NCBI GenBank assembly: GCA_937129145.1
Contig: CAKZMU010000105.1
Span: forward strand, 1-36,323
Direction: 5' to 3'
Origin: an uncultured Lacinutrix sp.
GTDB lineage: Bacteria > Bacteroidota > Bacteroidia > Flavobacteriales > Flavobacteriaceae
DNA: 36,323 bases
Shown here: in pieces, positions 24,699-33,995 of the stretch
Layout of the letters: each line of letters begins with the position of its first letter
How positions within the stretch are numbered: the stretch's first letter is position 1
Made by a program: the position numbers and the translations under genes
The notes under the pieces: model-generated
Databases searched by the model: none
Told to the model about the DNA's origin: nothing
What the model saw: only the letters and a program-made list of their open reading frames with translations

Positions 24699-24788
24699 TT
24701 ACGAGAAGCTTGGTAGTATGGCTGCTTCCTTTTTAGAAATTTCTTCAGCTATTTTTTGTTCTATATGCTTTAAATCACCTTTATTCAT
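24699..24788 (-). pseudogene. truncated reading frame cut off at the repeat cluster
   Basis: A 29-codon frame whose ATG overlaps the stop codon of the STAS-like gene (ATGAATAA), the mark of a translationally coupled second gene. The peptide starts M-N-K-G-D-L-K-H-I-E-Q-K-I-A-E-E-I and looks like the first helix of a larger protein. The last codons and the stop come from the partial palindromic repeat at 24695-24713. The start resembles, in my memory, the N-terminus of small flavobacterial TraR/DksA-type zinc-finger proteins, but there is too little left to be sure. The likely story is that the 3' part was lost when the repeat/GIY-YIG unit arrived. Confidence 0.4.
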
Positions 24789-25152
24789 TAGAAATTAATG
24801 ATTCTGCCCATGCAATGGCATCATCTAAATCGTTGAATATTTCAAAAGGTTTGTCTAAAAATAGTTTCTCAATTTCAGCATTACCTTTAGATAAAGGTGC
24901 TTCTGCCACTACAGCAAACCCAACTAGATTTTTAACTTTAGATGTTTGCAAATAAATAGATGGGTCTACTGAATAAGAGTACTTTCTATGTGTAATATAC
25001 ACAAATGGTCTATTGTTAAAATAGTCTTTAGCGATATCTTCTAAAACTTTATTTTTATCTGGTGTTAAATGAAATCCTTCATTAATACGAGAGATAACAA
25101 AAGTATTATAGACATCTATTGTGCAAAATGGATATTTTAGGGATTTTATCAT
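24781..25152 (-). CDS. STAS/SpoIIAA-like small protein (tentative)
   Basis: 123 residues, no signal peptide, alternating strands and helices. It starts I-K-S-L-K-Y-P-F-C-T-I-D-V-Y, has R-P-F-V-Y-I-T-H-R in the middle and ends K-P-F-E-I-F-N-D-L-D-D-A-I-A-W-A-E-S. The ending resembles the final strand and helix of SpoIIAA-like/STAS-fold proteins (phi-F-x-D-x-x-x-A-x-x-W-L), so I suggest that fold with limited confidence. Its stop overlaps the start of the truncated frame at 24788. It lies downstream of clpC on the same strand, beyond a terminator, so is probably transcribed on its own. Function unknown. Confidence 0.65.
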   Translation of the reverse strand: MIKSLKYPFCTIDVYNTFVISRINEGFHLTPDKNKVLEDIAKDYFNNRPFVYITHRKYSYSVDPSIYLQTSKVKNLVGFAVVAEAPLSKGNAEIEKLFLDKPFEIFNDLDDAIAWAESLISNE

Positions 25153-25182
25153 AAATTAAAATTAATTAAAAAAATAAGAACC

Positions 25183-25217
25183 AAAAAAAACCCCACCTAA
25201 AAATTAAGTGGAGCTTT
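25183..25217 (-). terminator. terminator of clpC
   Basis: On the minus strand, CTCCACTT, an AT loop, AGGTGGGG, then eight T's; two G-U pairs in the stem. Lies just after the clpC stop and before the STAS-like gene. Confidence 0.85.
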
Positions 25218-25235
25218 TACGTTATAAATTTTTAT

Positions 25236-27788
25236 TTAAGATTCTGTAGGTTTTTCTGAGTGCTTGATTTTTACTGTTAACTCAGTAGCATCTTTGTCTA
25301 AATCCATAGTAATTATATCACCTTCATGAATTTTAGATACTATTATTTCTTCAGCTAAAGCATCTTCTATATACTTCTGTATGGCACGTTTTAAAGGTCG
25401 TGCGCCATATTGTTGGTCAAAGCCTTTATCTGCAATAAATAGTTTTGCCTTTTTGGTTAGTTTAAGTGTGTAACCAAGGTCTTTAATTCTTGCCAAGAGC
25501 TTTTCTAATTCAATATCAATAATTTTGTTGATGTCCTCTTTTTCAAGCACATTAAATACAACTACGTCATCAATTCTATTTAAAAACTCTGGAGCAAATG
25601 CTTTCTTTAAAGCATTTTCAATAACGCCTTTGGCATGAGAACCAGCTTGCGCCTTTTGAGCAGAAGTACCAAAACCAACTCCAGACCCAAAATCTTTAAG
25701 TTTTCGGGCACCAATATTAGATGTCATTATAATAATGGTATTGCTAAAGTCAATTTTGCGACCTAAGCTATCGGTTAAAAAGCCATCGTCCAATACTTGC
25801 AATAGCATGTTGAATACATCTGGGTGTGCTTTTTCAATCTCATCTAAAAGTACCACAGCGTAAGGTTTACGTCTTACTTTTTCAGTTAATTGCCCGCCTT
25901 CTTCATAACCAACATAGCCTGGAGGCGCTCCAATTAAACGAGAGATGGCAAACTTCTCCATATACTCACTCATATCCACTCTTACAAGAGCATCTTCACT
26001 ATCAAAAAGTTCGCGCGCTAATACTTTGGCTAATTGGGTTTTACCCACTCCTGTTTGACCTAAAAATATAAATGAACCAATTGGCTTGTTTGGGTCTTTA
26101 AGTCCAGCACGATTTCGCTGAATAGCTTTTACAACTTTTCCAACAGCTTCGTCTTGACCAATAACCTTTCCTTTTATTAATTCTGGTAATTTTGCGAGCT
26201 TATTACTTTCGGTTTGAGCAATTCTATTTACAGGTATTCCTGTCATCATAGACACCACATCTGCCACATTATCTTCAGTAACTGTTTCACGATGTAGTTT
26301 AGAATCTTCTTCCCACTTAACCTGAGCATCAGAAAGACTCTTTTCTAAGCGTTTTTCATCATCTCTAAGCTTTGCAGCCTCTTCGTATTTTTGCTTCTTT
26401 ACAACCGAGTTCTTGGTCTCTCTAACTTCTTCCAATTGTTTTTCTAACTCAATAATTTGGTCAGGAACATTGATGTTTGTGATATGCACTCGAGAACCAG
26501 CCTCATCTAAAGCATCAATGGCTTTGTCTGGTAAAAAGCGCTCAGTCATATAACGATTGGTCAACTTTACACAAGCTTCAATAGCTTCATCAGTGTACTC
26601 TACATTATGATGTTCTTCGTATTTGCTTTTAATGTTGTTTAATATTTCAATGGTTTCAACTACCGTTGTTGGCTCCACAATTACTTTTTGAAAACGACGT
26701 TCTAAAGCACCATCCTTTTCTATATACTGTCTGTATTCGTCAAGCGTTGTAGCACCAACACATTGTATTTCACCTCTAGCTAAGGCTGGTTTAAACATAT
26801 TTGAAGCATCTAAACTTCCTGTGGCTCCACCAGCTCCAACAATAGTATGAATTTCGTCTATGAACAAAATAATATCATCATTTTTTTCAAGCTCATTCAT
26901 TACCGCTTTCATACGCTCTTCAAACTGCCCTCGGTATTTTGTTCCAGCAACTAAGCTAGCTAAGTCTAGAGTTACAACACGTTTTCCAAAAAGAATACGA
27001 GATACTTTTTTGCTTACAATCCTGTTGGCTAAACCTTCAGCAATTGCCGATTTACCAACTCCTGGTTCTCCAATTAATAGAGGGTTGTTCTTTTTACGTC
27101 TGCTCAAAATTTGAGACACACGCTGTATTTCTTTTTCTCGACCCACAACTGGGTCTAATTTACCTTCTTCTGCCATGGCAGTAAGGTCTCTACCAAAATT
27201 ATCTAAAACTGGTGTTTTAGATTTTTTAGCGCCTTTGGGTGTTGATTGGCTAAACGGATTGTCTTTAGAGCTTCCCTCATTCGCATCTTCACCTTCATCA
27301 GAAAATGATTCAGCTTTTGGAGATTCTATAAAATCATCGTCATTAGCTATCATGTATTTAAATTGGTCTTTCACGTTGTCGTAATCCACTTTAAGTTTGT
27401 TTAATAGTTTTGTAGTTGGGTCGTTTTCATTTCGCAATATACATAGCAGCAAATGTGCAGTGTTAATAGAGGTGCTTTGGAATAATTTGGCTTCCAAAAA
27501 CGTTGTCTTTAAAGCACGTTCTGCTTGTCTTGTTAAATGTAGGTTCTTCTTTTCGTTTGATGCTGTGGTAATGTTTGGGTTAGCTGGACTTAATATTTCT
27601 ACTTTTCTTCTTAAATGGTTTAGGTCAATTTCCAAAGCACTTAAAATGTCAATAGCTTTCCCATTTCCATCACGTAATAGACCAAGCATTAAGTGTTCAG
27701 TGCCAATAAAATCATGGCCTAAACGCAATGCTTCCTCCTTGCTATAAGCAATAACATCTTTTACTCTTGGTGAAAAATTATCGTCCAT
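25236..27788 (-). CDS. clpC: ClpC-type AAA+ unfoldase of the Clp protease
   Basis: Unfolds proteins and feeds them to ClpP; part of general and stress proteolysis. From ATG 27788 it has 850 residues. Order: two Clp-N repeats (about 1-145), a polar acidic linker (150-195), AAA+ D1 with Walker A G-E-P-G-V-G-K-S at 240-248, a UVR-like coiled middle ([15 protein letters not shown]), and D2 with Walker [13 protein letters not shown] tripeptide in G-S-G-V-G-F-G fits the ClpP-docking loop. The UVR-type middle domain marks ClpC rather than ClpA or ClpB. The frame extends seven codons to 27809, but family members begin M-D-D-N-F-S. It is divergent from gyrA. Confidence 0.94.
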   Translation of the reverse strand: MDDNFSPRVKDVIAYSKEEALRLGHDFIGTEHLMLGLLRDGNGKAIDILSALEIDLNHLRRKVEILSPANPNITTASNEKKNLHLTRQAERALKTTFLEAKLFQSTSINTAHLLLCILRNENDPTTKLLNKLKVDYDNVKDQFKYMIANDDDFIESPKAESFSDEGEDANEGSSKDNPFSQSTPKGAKKSKTPVLDNFGRDLTAMAEEGKLDPVVGREKEIQRVSQILSRRKKNNPLLIGEPGVGKSAIAEGLANRIVSKKVSRILFGKRVVTLDLASLVAGTKYRGQFEERMKAVMNELEKNDDIILFIDEIHTIVGAGGATGSLDASNMFKPALARGEIQCVGATTLDEYRQYIEKDGALERRFQKVIVEPTTVVETIEILNNIKSKYEEHHNVEYTDEAIEACVKLTNRYMTERFLPDKAIDALDEAGSRVHITNINVPDQIIELEKQLEEVRETKNSVVKKQKYEEAAKLRDDEKRLEKSLSDAQVKWEEDSKLHRETVTEDNVADVVSMMTGIPVNRIAQTESNKLAKLPELIKGKVIGQDEAVGKVVKAIQRNRAGLKDPNKPIGSFIFLGQTGVGKTQLAKVLARELFDSEDALVRVDMSEYMEKFAISRLIGAPPGYVGYEEGGQLTEKVRRKPYAVVLLDEIEKAHPDVFNMLLQVLDDGFLTDSLGRKIDFSNTIIIMTSNIGARKLKDFGSGVGFGTSAQKAQAGSHAKGVIENALKKAFAPEFLNRIDDVVVFNVLEKEDINKIIDIELEKLLARIKDLGYTLKLTKKAKLFIADKGFDQQYGARPLKRAIQKYIEDALAEEIIVSKIHEGDIITMDLDKDATELTVKIKHSEKPTES

Positions 27789-27985
27789 AAATTTGGTTTC
27801 TTTCTGCATTAAAAATAATAAAATCTATGTTATAAAGGCAAAAACTATACCCTAATTAGAGATTATTGTGGTAAATGACAATAAAAAGTATAATAAATCA
27901 AAATAAAAACCCACATAGTTATTAACTAAAAACACCCTAAGAATTGTTGATAAAATGTCTCAAAAAAGCCTTATTTTAATAGCGG

Positions 27986-28020
27986 TTGGACATCCAAAAT
28001 TATTATATTAGCTCGATTTG
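27986..28020 (+). promoter_or_regulatory. possible promoter of gyrA
   Basis: TTG at 27986-27988 and TCGATTTG at 28013-28020, one base off TAnnTTTG, with 24 bases between them. This is slightly long for the consensus. It lies 29 bases before the gyrA start. Confidence 0.3.
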
Positions 28021-28049
28021 AAAACCTACAAAAACTAATAAATTTATTT

Positions 28050-30584
28050 ATGGCAGAAGGAGAAAAACTCATTCCAATAAATATTGAAGATGAAATGAAA
28101 TCGGCTTACATTGATTATTCAATGTCAGTCATTGTGTCACGTGCACTACCAGATGTAAGAGATGGTCTTAAGCCAGTTCACAGACGTGTACTTTACGGTA
28201 TGCATGAACTGGGCGTTAGAGCTAATACAGCTCATAAAAAATCAGCAAGAATTGTTGGTGAAGTACTTGGTAAATACCATCCTCATGGTGATATATCGGT
28301 TTACGATACTATGGTGCGTATGGCTCAAGAATGGAGCTTACGTTATATGCTAGTTGATGGACAAGGAAACTTTGGTTCTATAGATGGTGACAGTCCTGCA
28401 GCAATGCGTTATACTGAAGCACGTATGCGAAAAATATCTGAAGACATGTTGGCAGATATTGACAAAGATACAGTCGACCACAAGTTAAATTTTGATGACA
28501 CATTGCAAGAGCCTACGGTGCTTCCTACGAGAATACCTGGACTTTTAGTTAATGGCGCATCTGGTATTGCTGTTGGTATGGCAACTAATATGCCACCTCA
28601 TAACTTGTCGGAAGTTGTTGATGGTACCATTGCTTACATCGATAATAACGATATCGAGATTGATGAACTTATTACGCATGTAATGGCACCAGATTTTCCA
28701 ACAGGTGGAATTATATATGGTTACGATGGTGTAAGGGAAGCGTTTAAAACTGGTCGTGGTCGCGTGGTAATGCGTGGAAAAGCTATTATTGAAGAAGTTC
28801 AAGGTCGCGAGAGTATAATTGTTACTGAAATCCCATATCAAGTCAATAAGGCAGATATGATTAAAAAGACTGCCGACCTTGTTAACGATAAAAAACTTGA
28901 AGGCATTTCTACAATTAGAGATGAATCTGATAGAAATGGTATGCGTATAGTATATGTGTTGAAGCGTGATGCTATTCCAAATATTGTTTTAAATAAATTA
29001 TATAAGTATACTGCTTTGCAATCGTCTTTTAGTGTCAATAATATTGCACTTGTAAATGGGCGACCAGAAATGTTGAATCTTAAAGATATGATTCATCATT
29101 TTGTAGAGCATCGTCACGAAGTAGTTGTAAGACGAACAAAGTATGAACTTCGTAAAGCCGAAGAACGCGCGCATATTTTAGAAGGGTTAATCATTGCTTC
29201 TGATAATATAGACGAAGTTATCGCTTTAATTCGTGCATCTGCAAATGCAGACGAAGCTAGACAAAAGTTAATTGATAGGTTTGAGCTTACTGAGATTCAA
29301 GCAAAGGCTATTGTTGAAATGCGTTTACGCCAGCTTACTGGTTTAGAGCAAGACAAGCTTAGAGCTGAATACGATGCCTTAATGAAAACCATTGAAGACT
29401 TAAAAGATATTCTCGACAAAAAAGAGCGTCGTATGAACATCATTAAAGACGAGCTTCAAGAGGTGAAACATAAATATGGTGATGAACGTCGTTCAGTTAT
29501 TGAATATGCAGGAGGTGATTTGAGTATCGAAGATATGATTCCGAATGAGAAAGTGGTTATTACTATTTCTCATGCTGGATATATTAAGAGAACATCATTG
29601 ACTGAGTATAAAACGCAAAATAGAGGAGGTGTAGGTCAAAAAGCTTCCACCACACGAAATGAAGATTTCTTAGAAGACTTATTTGTTGGTACGAACCACC
29701 AATATATGTTGTTCTTTACCCAAAAAGGAAAATGTTTCTGGATGCGTGTTTACGAAATCCCTGAAGGAAGTAAGACCTCAAAGGGTAGAGCTATTCAAAA
29801 TCTAATAAATATTGAGCAGGATGATAAGGTTATGGCATTTATTTGCACTCAAGATCTAAAGGATGAAGATTATATAAATAGTCATTATGTAATTATGGCA
29901 ACTAAAAAAGGTCAAGTTAAGAAAACATCTTTAGAGCAGTATTCTAGACCAAGATCTAACGGAATTAACGCCATTACCATTAAAGAAGATGATGAATTAC
30001 TGGAAGCAAAACTAACCACAGGAGAAAGTCAAGTAATGTTAGCATTAAAATCAGGTAAAGCTATTCGATTTGAAGAAGCTAAAACCAGACCAATGGGTAG
30101 AAATGCCTCTGGGGTACGTGGTATTAGACTTCAAGATGAAAAAACTGATGAGGTTATTGGCATGATTGCAGTTAACGATATGGAGAGCAATATTCTTGTG
30201 GTTTCGGAGAATGGTTATGGTAAACGTTCAAGTCTAGAAGATTATAGAGTCACTAACAGAGGTGGAAAAGGTGTGAAAACTATTTCTATTACAGAAAAAA
30301 CAGGTAACTTAGTAGCTATCAAGAATGTAAGTGACGAAGACGATTTAATGATTATTAATAAATCTGGAATAGCAATTAGAATGGCTGTAAAGGACTTGAG
30401 AGTTATGGGTAGAGCTACTCAAGGCGTTAAACTTATTAACTTAAAAGGGAGCGACTCTATTGCTGCTGTTGCTAAAGTAATGCATGACGAAGATGATGTG
30501 GATGATTCTGAAACACCTGAAACAGAAGGCTCTACAAATGATGGCACAACTCTTGATAACAATGAAGCAGAAAATAACAATTAA
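28050..30584 (+). CDS. gyrA: DNA gyrase subunit A
   Basis: Cuts and rejoins DNA as the A subunit of gyrase, which introduces negative supercoils with GyrB. 844 residues. The catalytic tyrosine is Y121 in A-M-R-Y-T-E-A-R. The quinolone-resistance region reads [10 protein letters not shown]; the position equal to E. coli Ser83 is Ile82 and that of Asp87 is Asp86. The C-terminal beta-pinwheel begins near 500 with a GyrA-box-like Q-N-R-G-G-V-G-Q, the element that sets gyrase apart from topoisomerase IV. The last 30 residues are an acidic Asp/Glu/Asn tail. The TPR gene follows after 17 bases and is probably cotranscribed. Confidence 0.96.
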   Translation: MAEGEKLIPINIEDEMKSAYIDYSMSVIVSRALPDVRDGLKPVHRRVLYGMHELGVRANTAHKKSARIVGEVLGKYHPHGDISVYDTMVRMAQEWSLRYMLVDGQGNFGSIDGDSPAAMRYTEARMRKISEDMLADIDKDTVDHKLNFDDTLQEPTVLPTRIPGLLVNGASGIAVGMATNMPPHNLSEVVDGTIAYIDNNDIEIDELITHVMAPDFPTGGIIYGYDGVREAFKTGRGRVVMRGKAIIEEVQGRESIIVTEIPYQVNKADMIKKTADLVNDKKLEGISTIRDESDRNGMRIVYVLKRDAIPNIVLNKLYKYTALQSSFSVNNIALVNGRPEMLNLKDMIHHFVEHRHEVVVRRTKYELRKAEERAHILEGLIIASDNIDEVIALIRASANADEARQKLIDRFELTEIQAKAIVEMRLRQLTGLEQDKLRAEYDALMKTIEDLKDILDKKERRMNIIKDELQEVKHKYGDERRSVIEYAGGDLSIEDMIPNEKVVITISHAGYIKRTSLTEYKTQNRGGVGQKASTTRNEDFLEDLFVGTNHQYMLFFTQKGKCFWMRVYEIPEGSKTSKGRAIQNLINIEQDDKVMAFICTQDLKDEDYINSHYVIMATKKGQVKKTSLEQYSRPRSNGINAITIKEDDELLEAKLTTGESQVMLALKSGKAIRFEEAKTRPMGRNASGVRGIRLQDEKTDEVIGMIAVNDMESNILVVSENGYGKRSSLEDYRVTNRGGKGVKTISITEKTGNLVAIKNVSDEDDLMIINKSGIAIRMAVKDLRVMGRATQGVKLINLKGSDSIAAVAKVMHDEDDVDDSETPETEGSTNDGTTLDNNEAENNN

Positions 30585-30601
30585 CACTTAAACTATTAAA
30601 A

Positions 30602-31876
30602 ATGAAAAAACATGTTGTATTAACATTAGCTTTAATGATGGGTGCTTTTTCTTTCGCTCAAAAGAAAGAAATTAAGGCAGCTGAAAAAGCTATTAAAAAC
30701 AGCAACTTTGCAGATGCTAAAGCTGCTATAACTACTGCGGAATCATTGATTTCTGCTATGGATGACAAAACGAAGGCTAAATTTTATTTCCTAAAGGGTC
30801 AAGCTTTATATTCAAATGGAGCAGGTAATAATAATGATATAGATAATGCCCTTGAAAGCTTCAAAATGGTTGTAGATGTTGAGAAAACCGGAAAAAAAGT
30901 ATATTCTTCTCAAGTTGATGATATAAAAGCGCAAATGGGAATAGCCTTAGTGCAAAAAGGGTCAACGGCTTATGGTAATAAAAATTTCGGGTTAGCAGCA
31001 TCTAGTTTCGAAAAGGCATATAGAATTTCGCCATCAGATACAGTATATTTATATAATGGAGCTACTTCGGCAGTTGCTGGAAAAGATTTTGATTCAGCTT
31101 TAAAAATTTACAATGAATTATCAGATTTGGGATATACAGGCATCACCAAGCAGTACATGGCAACTGAGATTTCGACTGGAGAAGAACAATCATTCCCATC
31201 GAAAGCACTTAGAGATGCGTCAGTTAGACAAAAAACACATACTAATCAAAAGGATGTTAACTCAGATTCTAAAGTTGGTGAAATAGCAAAAAATATTGCT
31301 TTGATTTATATTAATAAAGGAGAAAATGAAAAAGCGATTGCTGCAATTGATAAAGCAAAAAAAACAAATCCTAATGATTTAAATTTAATACTTTCTGAAG
31401 CTAGTGTTCATTATAAAATGGGCAACAAAGAAAAGTATACTGCGCTAGTTTCTAAAGCTTTAGAGTTAGACCCTAACAATGCTGATTTGGTATTTAACTT
31501 AGGTGTTTCAGCAGGAGAAGAGGGTGATGTTGACGCTGCAAGAAAATATTATGACAAAGCGATTCAAATGGATCCAAATTATAAAAATGCTTATATGAAT
31601 ATGGCAGTTTTAATTTTAAATCAAGAGCAAAGCCTCATTGATGAAATGAATAAACTAGGTACCTCCGCAGCTGATAATAAAAAATATGATGAATTAAAAA
31701 TTGAAAGAGAGGTTGTCTACAAAGATGCTCTTCCTTATCTATCTAAGGTTTTAGAATTGAATCCAAAAGATATAGATGCGGCCAATACATTAATGAATTT
31801 ATATAGCGCTCTAGATGATACAGAAAATTTCAAGGCAATGAAAGCTAAAGTAGAAGCTTTGAAAAATGGAAATTAA
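30602..31876 (+). CDS. exported tetratricopeptide-repeat protein
   Basis: 424 residues. A signal peptide ends F-S-F-A-Q at about 20, so it is periplasmic or envelope-located. Several TPR helices follow. The clearest are near 225-260 (I-A-L-I-Y-I-N-K-G-E-N-E-K-A-I-A-A-I-D-K-A) and 270-340 (A-L-E-L-D-P-N-N-A-D-L-V-F-N-L-G and A-I-Q-M-D-P-N-Y-K-N-A-Y-M-N-M-A), with a last one near 375-410. TPRs bind partner proteins. No catalytic domain is visible. It sits 17 bases after gyrA, but a signal peptide makes a direct gyrase role unlikely. It is closed by a strong terminator. Confidence 0.88.
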   Translation: MKKHVVLTLALMMGAFSFAQKKEIKAAEKAIKNSNFADAKAAITTAESLISAMDDKTKAKFYFLKGQALYSNGAGNNNDIDNALESFKMVVDVEKTGKKVYSSQVDDIKAQMGIALVQKGSTAYGNKNFGLAASSFEKAYRISPSDTVYLYNGATSAVAGKDFDSALKIYNELSDLGYTGITKQYMATEISTGEEQSFPSKALRDASVRQKTHTNQKDVNSDSKVGEIAKNIALIYINKGENEKAIAAIDKAKKTNPNDLNLILSEASVHYKMGNKEKYTALVSKALELDPNNADLVFNLGVSAGEEGDVDAARKYYDKAIQMDPNYKNAYMNMAVLILNQEQSLIDEMNKLGTSAADNKKYDELKIEREVVYKDALPYLSKVLELNPKDIDAANTLMNLYSALDDTENFKAMKAKVEALKNGN

Positions 31877-31897
31877 TCTACAATAGATTTAGTGAAT

Positions 31898-31930
31898 AAA
31901 AAAGCCGTTTAAATAAAACGGCTTTTTTTT
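31898..31930. terminator. bidirectional terminator between the TPR and NlpC/P60 genes
   Basis: AAAAAAGCCGTTT, a short AT loop, AAACGGC and eight T's, with A and T runs on both sides, so it can end transcripts from either direction. The NlpC/P60 stop codon starts within the T run. Confidence 0.92.
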
Positions 31931-32681
31931 ATATAATTTTTTTAATGACTCGCAATTTGTGAGTATGGGTTTTTAATTCTGCATTATAAATCCCTGTATG
32001 GTCCAATCTATCTATCCTAACTTTACCATGCGCATGGATAATATAATTATCTTCCATAATAATACCAACGTGAATAATACCACCTTCATTATTATCAAAA
32101 AAGGCTAGGTCGCCAGGGTCACTTTCTTCAATAAAACTTAAAGCTTCTCCTTGTGTAGCTTGCTGTGAAGCATCTCTTAATAATTTATAGCCATTAAGTT
32201 TGTAAACCATTTGTGTAAATCCTGAGCAATCTATACCAAAAGGCGTTTTTCCTCCCCATAAGTATGGTGTATTTAAGTAGAAAGAAGCGGTTTTCAATAT
32301 ATTACTTTTAGAAATTTCACCAGATACAGTATTACCATCATGAGTATGCTTCAAAATTGACAGCCCATTTAATGATGCACCTAAAGGAATTGGTATTAAT
32401 TCTTTTGCAGAATTTTCAATAAATTCAACAAGGTCTGTTGCGTAAATAGGTATGCTTCGTTGTAGATTTTTAAAGTCGGTTTCAGGGATTTCTAAATACT
32501 GTTTGTTGTCTATCCAACCTTCGTATCCATCAAAATCTAAACGTATTTTACTCCACTTTTTTCGTTGTTCAAGTACTTTAAAAAAATCGCCGTAAAGTAG
32601 TTGCGAAACTAGTTCGGAAGCATCAGAAGCTTCAAATCTCAAAGGGACAATACTTAAACTACAAATTCCGTATTGCATCAA
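31929..32681 (-). CDS. NlpC/P60 cell-wall peptidase with SH3-like domain
   Basis: 250 residues (249 if the second ATG is used). The N-terminal SH3-like region (about 1-65) contains G-Y-E-G-W-I-D. A linker follows, then the C40 peptidase domain (about 125-250). The catalytic set is C152 in G-I-D-C-S-G-F, H204 in H-V-G-I and H216 in I-I-H-A-H-G. Enzymes of this layout cut gamma-D-glutamyl-diamino-acid bonds in peptidoglycan peptides. No signal peptide is evident, which fits a cytoplasmic murein-peptide recycling role like YkfC, or export by another route. It lies five bases after the thiolase gene on the same transcript. Confidence 0.9.
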   Translation of the reverse strand: MMQYGICSLSIVPLRFEASDASELVSQLLYGDFFKVLEQRKKWSKIRLDFDGYEGWIDNKQYLEIPETDFKNLQRSIPIYATDLVEFIENSAKELIPIPLGASLNGLSILKHTHDGNTVSGEISKSNILKTASFYLNTPYLWGGKTPFGIDCSGFTQMVYKLNGYKLLRDASQQATQGEALSFIEESDPGDLAFFDNNEGGIIHVGIIMEDNYIIHAHGKVRIDRLDHTGIYNAELKTHTHKLRVIKKII

Positions 32682-32686
32682 AACTA

Positions 32687-33865
32687 TTAATTACGTTCTA
32701 AAACAATTGCCGAAGCACCACCACCGCCATTACAAATAGCTGCAGCACCAATTTTGCCATTGTTCTGTTCTAACACATTTAGCAAGGTAACGATTATTCT
32801 AGCTCCCGAACATCCTAATGGATGACCTAAAGAGACAGCACCACCGTTAACATTTACTTTATCATCTGTTAATCCTAATATTTTCATATTTGCTAAACCA
32901 ACAACCGAGAAAGCTTCGTTAAACTCAAAATAGTCAACATCCTTAATGTCAATATTTGCTTTAGCTAAAGCTTTTGGTAAAGCCTTTGCTGGAGCAGTGG
33001 TAAACCATTTAGGTTCTTGTGCAGCATCAGCATAACTTTTAATAGTTGCTAGAGGTTTTAATCCTAATTCATTAGCTTTTTCTTTACTCATTAGTACCAA
33101 TGCAGCAGCCCCATCATTAATAGTGGAAGCATTAGCAGCAGTTACTGTACCATCTTTTGTAAACGCTGGACGCAAAGCTGGAATTTTTTCTATCTTTACG
33201 TTAGTATATTCTTCATCTTTATTTACAATTATTGGTTCGCCACGACGTTGTGGCACTTCAACAGGAACTACTTCATTGTTAAATTTACCAGCATCCCAAG
33301 CAGCAGCAGACCGCTTATAAGATTGTACTGCAAAAGCATCTTGGTCTTCTCTTGAAAAATTATATTCTGTAGCACAAGCATCAGCACAAACTCCCATAGC
33401 ATTCCCATCGTAAACATCTACCAGTCCATCTTTTTGCATACCATCTTCAAAGGTGGCTGGACCAAATTTTTTAGCCGTTCGCGCATGATAATAGTGGGGG
33501 ATTAAACTCATGTTTTCCATACCTCCAGCAACAATAATATTTGCATCGCCAAGCGCAATAGATTGAGCAGCTTGCATAATGGTTTTTGTGCCAGATGCAC
33601 AAACTTTATTAATAGTTGTACATGGAACAGTGTCTGGAATTCCAGCGTAAATAGCTGCTTGTCTAGCAGGCGCTTGTCCAGTTCCAGCCTGTACCACATT
33701 GCCCATTAAAACTTCTTCAACCATTTCTGGGTTTAAATTAATTTTGTCTAAAGCTCCTTTAATTGCTATGGCTCCTAATCTTGGAGCAGGAATGGCGGAT
33801 AAAGCCCCTAAAAAACTACCTATTGGCGTTCTAACTGCCGAAACGATTACAACCTCTTTACTCAT
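32687..33865 (-). CDS. atoB: acetyl-CoA acetyltransferase (thiolase)
   Basis: Joins or splits acyl-CoA with acetyl-CoA; by its match to the biosynthetic group it most likely makes acetoacetyl-CoA. 392 residues, the standard size. The nucleophile is C89 in N-K-V-C-A-S-G-T-K. The N-E-A-F motif is present, H348 lies in G-H-P-L-G-C-S-G-A-R and C378 in C-N-G-G-G-G-A-S-A. The choice between AtoB/PhaA-like and a beta-oxidation thiolase rests on overall look only. The NlpC/P60 gene follows after five bases; the two share a transcript with no obvious functional tie. It is divergent from pgpH. Confidence 0.93.
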   Translation of the reverse strand: MSKEVVIVSAVRTPIGSFLGALSAIPAPRLGAIAIKGALDKINLNPEMVEEVLMGNVVQAGTGQAPARQAAIYAGIPDTVPCTTINKVCASGTKTIMQAAQSIALGDANIIVAGGMENMSLIPHYYHARTAKKFGPATFEDGMQKDGLVDVYDGNAMGVCADACATEYNFSREDQDAFAVQSYKRSAAAWDAGKFNNEVVPVEVPQRRGEPIIVNKDEEYTNVKIEKIPALRPAFTKDGTVTAANASTINDGAAALVLMSKEKANELGLKPLATIKSYADAAQEPKWFTTAPAKALPKALAKANIDIKDVDYFEFNEAFSVVGLANMKILGLTDDKVNVNGGAVSLGHPLGCSGARIIVTLLNVLEQNNGKIGAAAICNGGGGASAIVLERN

Positions 33866-33967
33866 TATACTTTTTAGAATTAATTTGTGTTGCGAAATTA
33901 GTTAAAATTTAGAAGAAAATAGAATGATTAAGTCAATATCATAACCTCCTAGCACCTTTATTTTTAT

Positions 33968-33975
33968 TACTTTTG
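33968..33975 (+). promoter_or_regulatory. -7 box (TACTTTTG) of pgpH
   Basis: Fits TAnnTTTG, 20 bases before the pgpH ATG. No exact TTG at -33. Confidence 0.55.
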
Positions 33976-33995
33976 AAATAATCTTAAAATAATTC

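Noticed and set aside
23938..24713. Repeat cluster as a CRISPR array
   Set aside because: Units are about 85-base imperfect palindromes with uneven spacing, a gene inside and no regular unique spacers; no cas genes.
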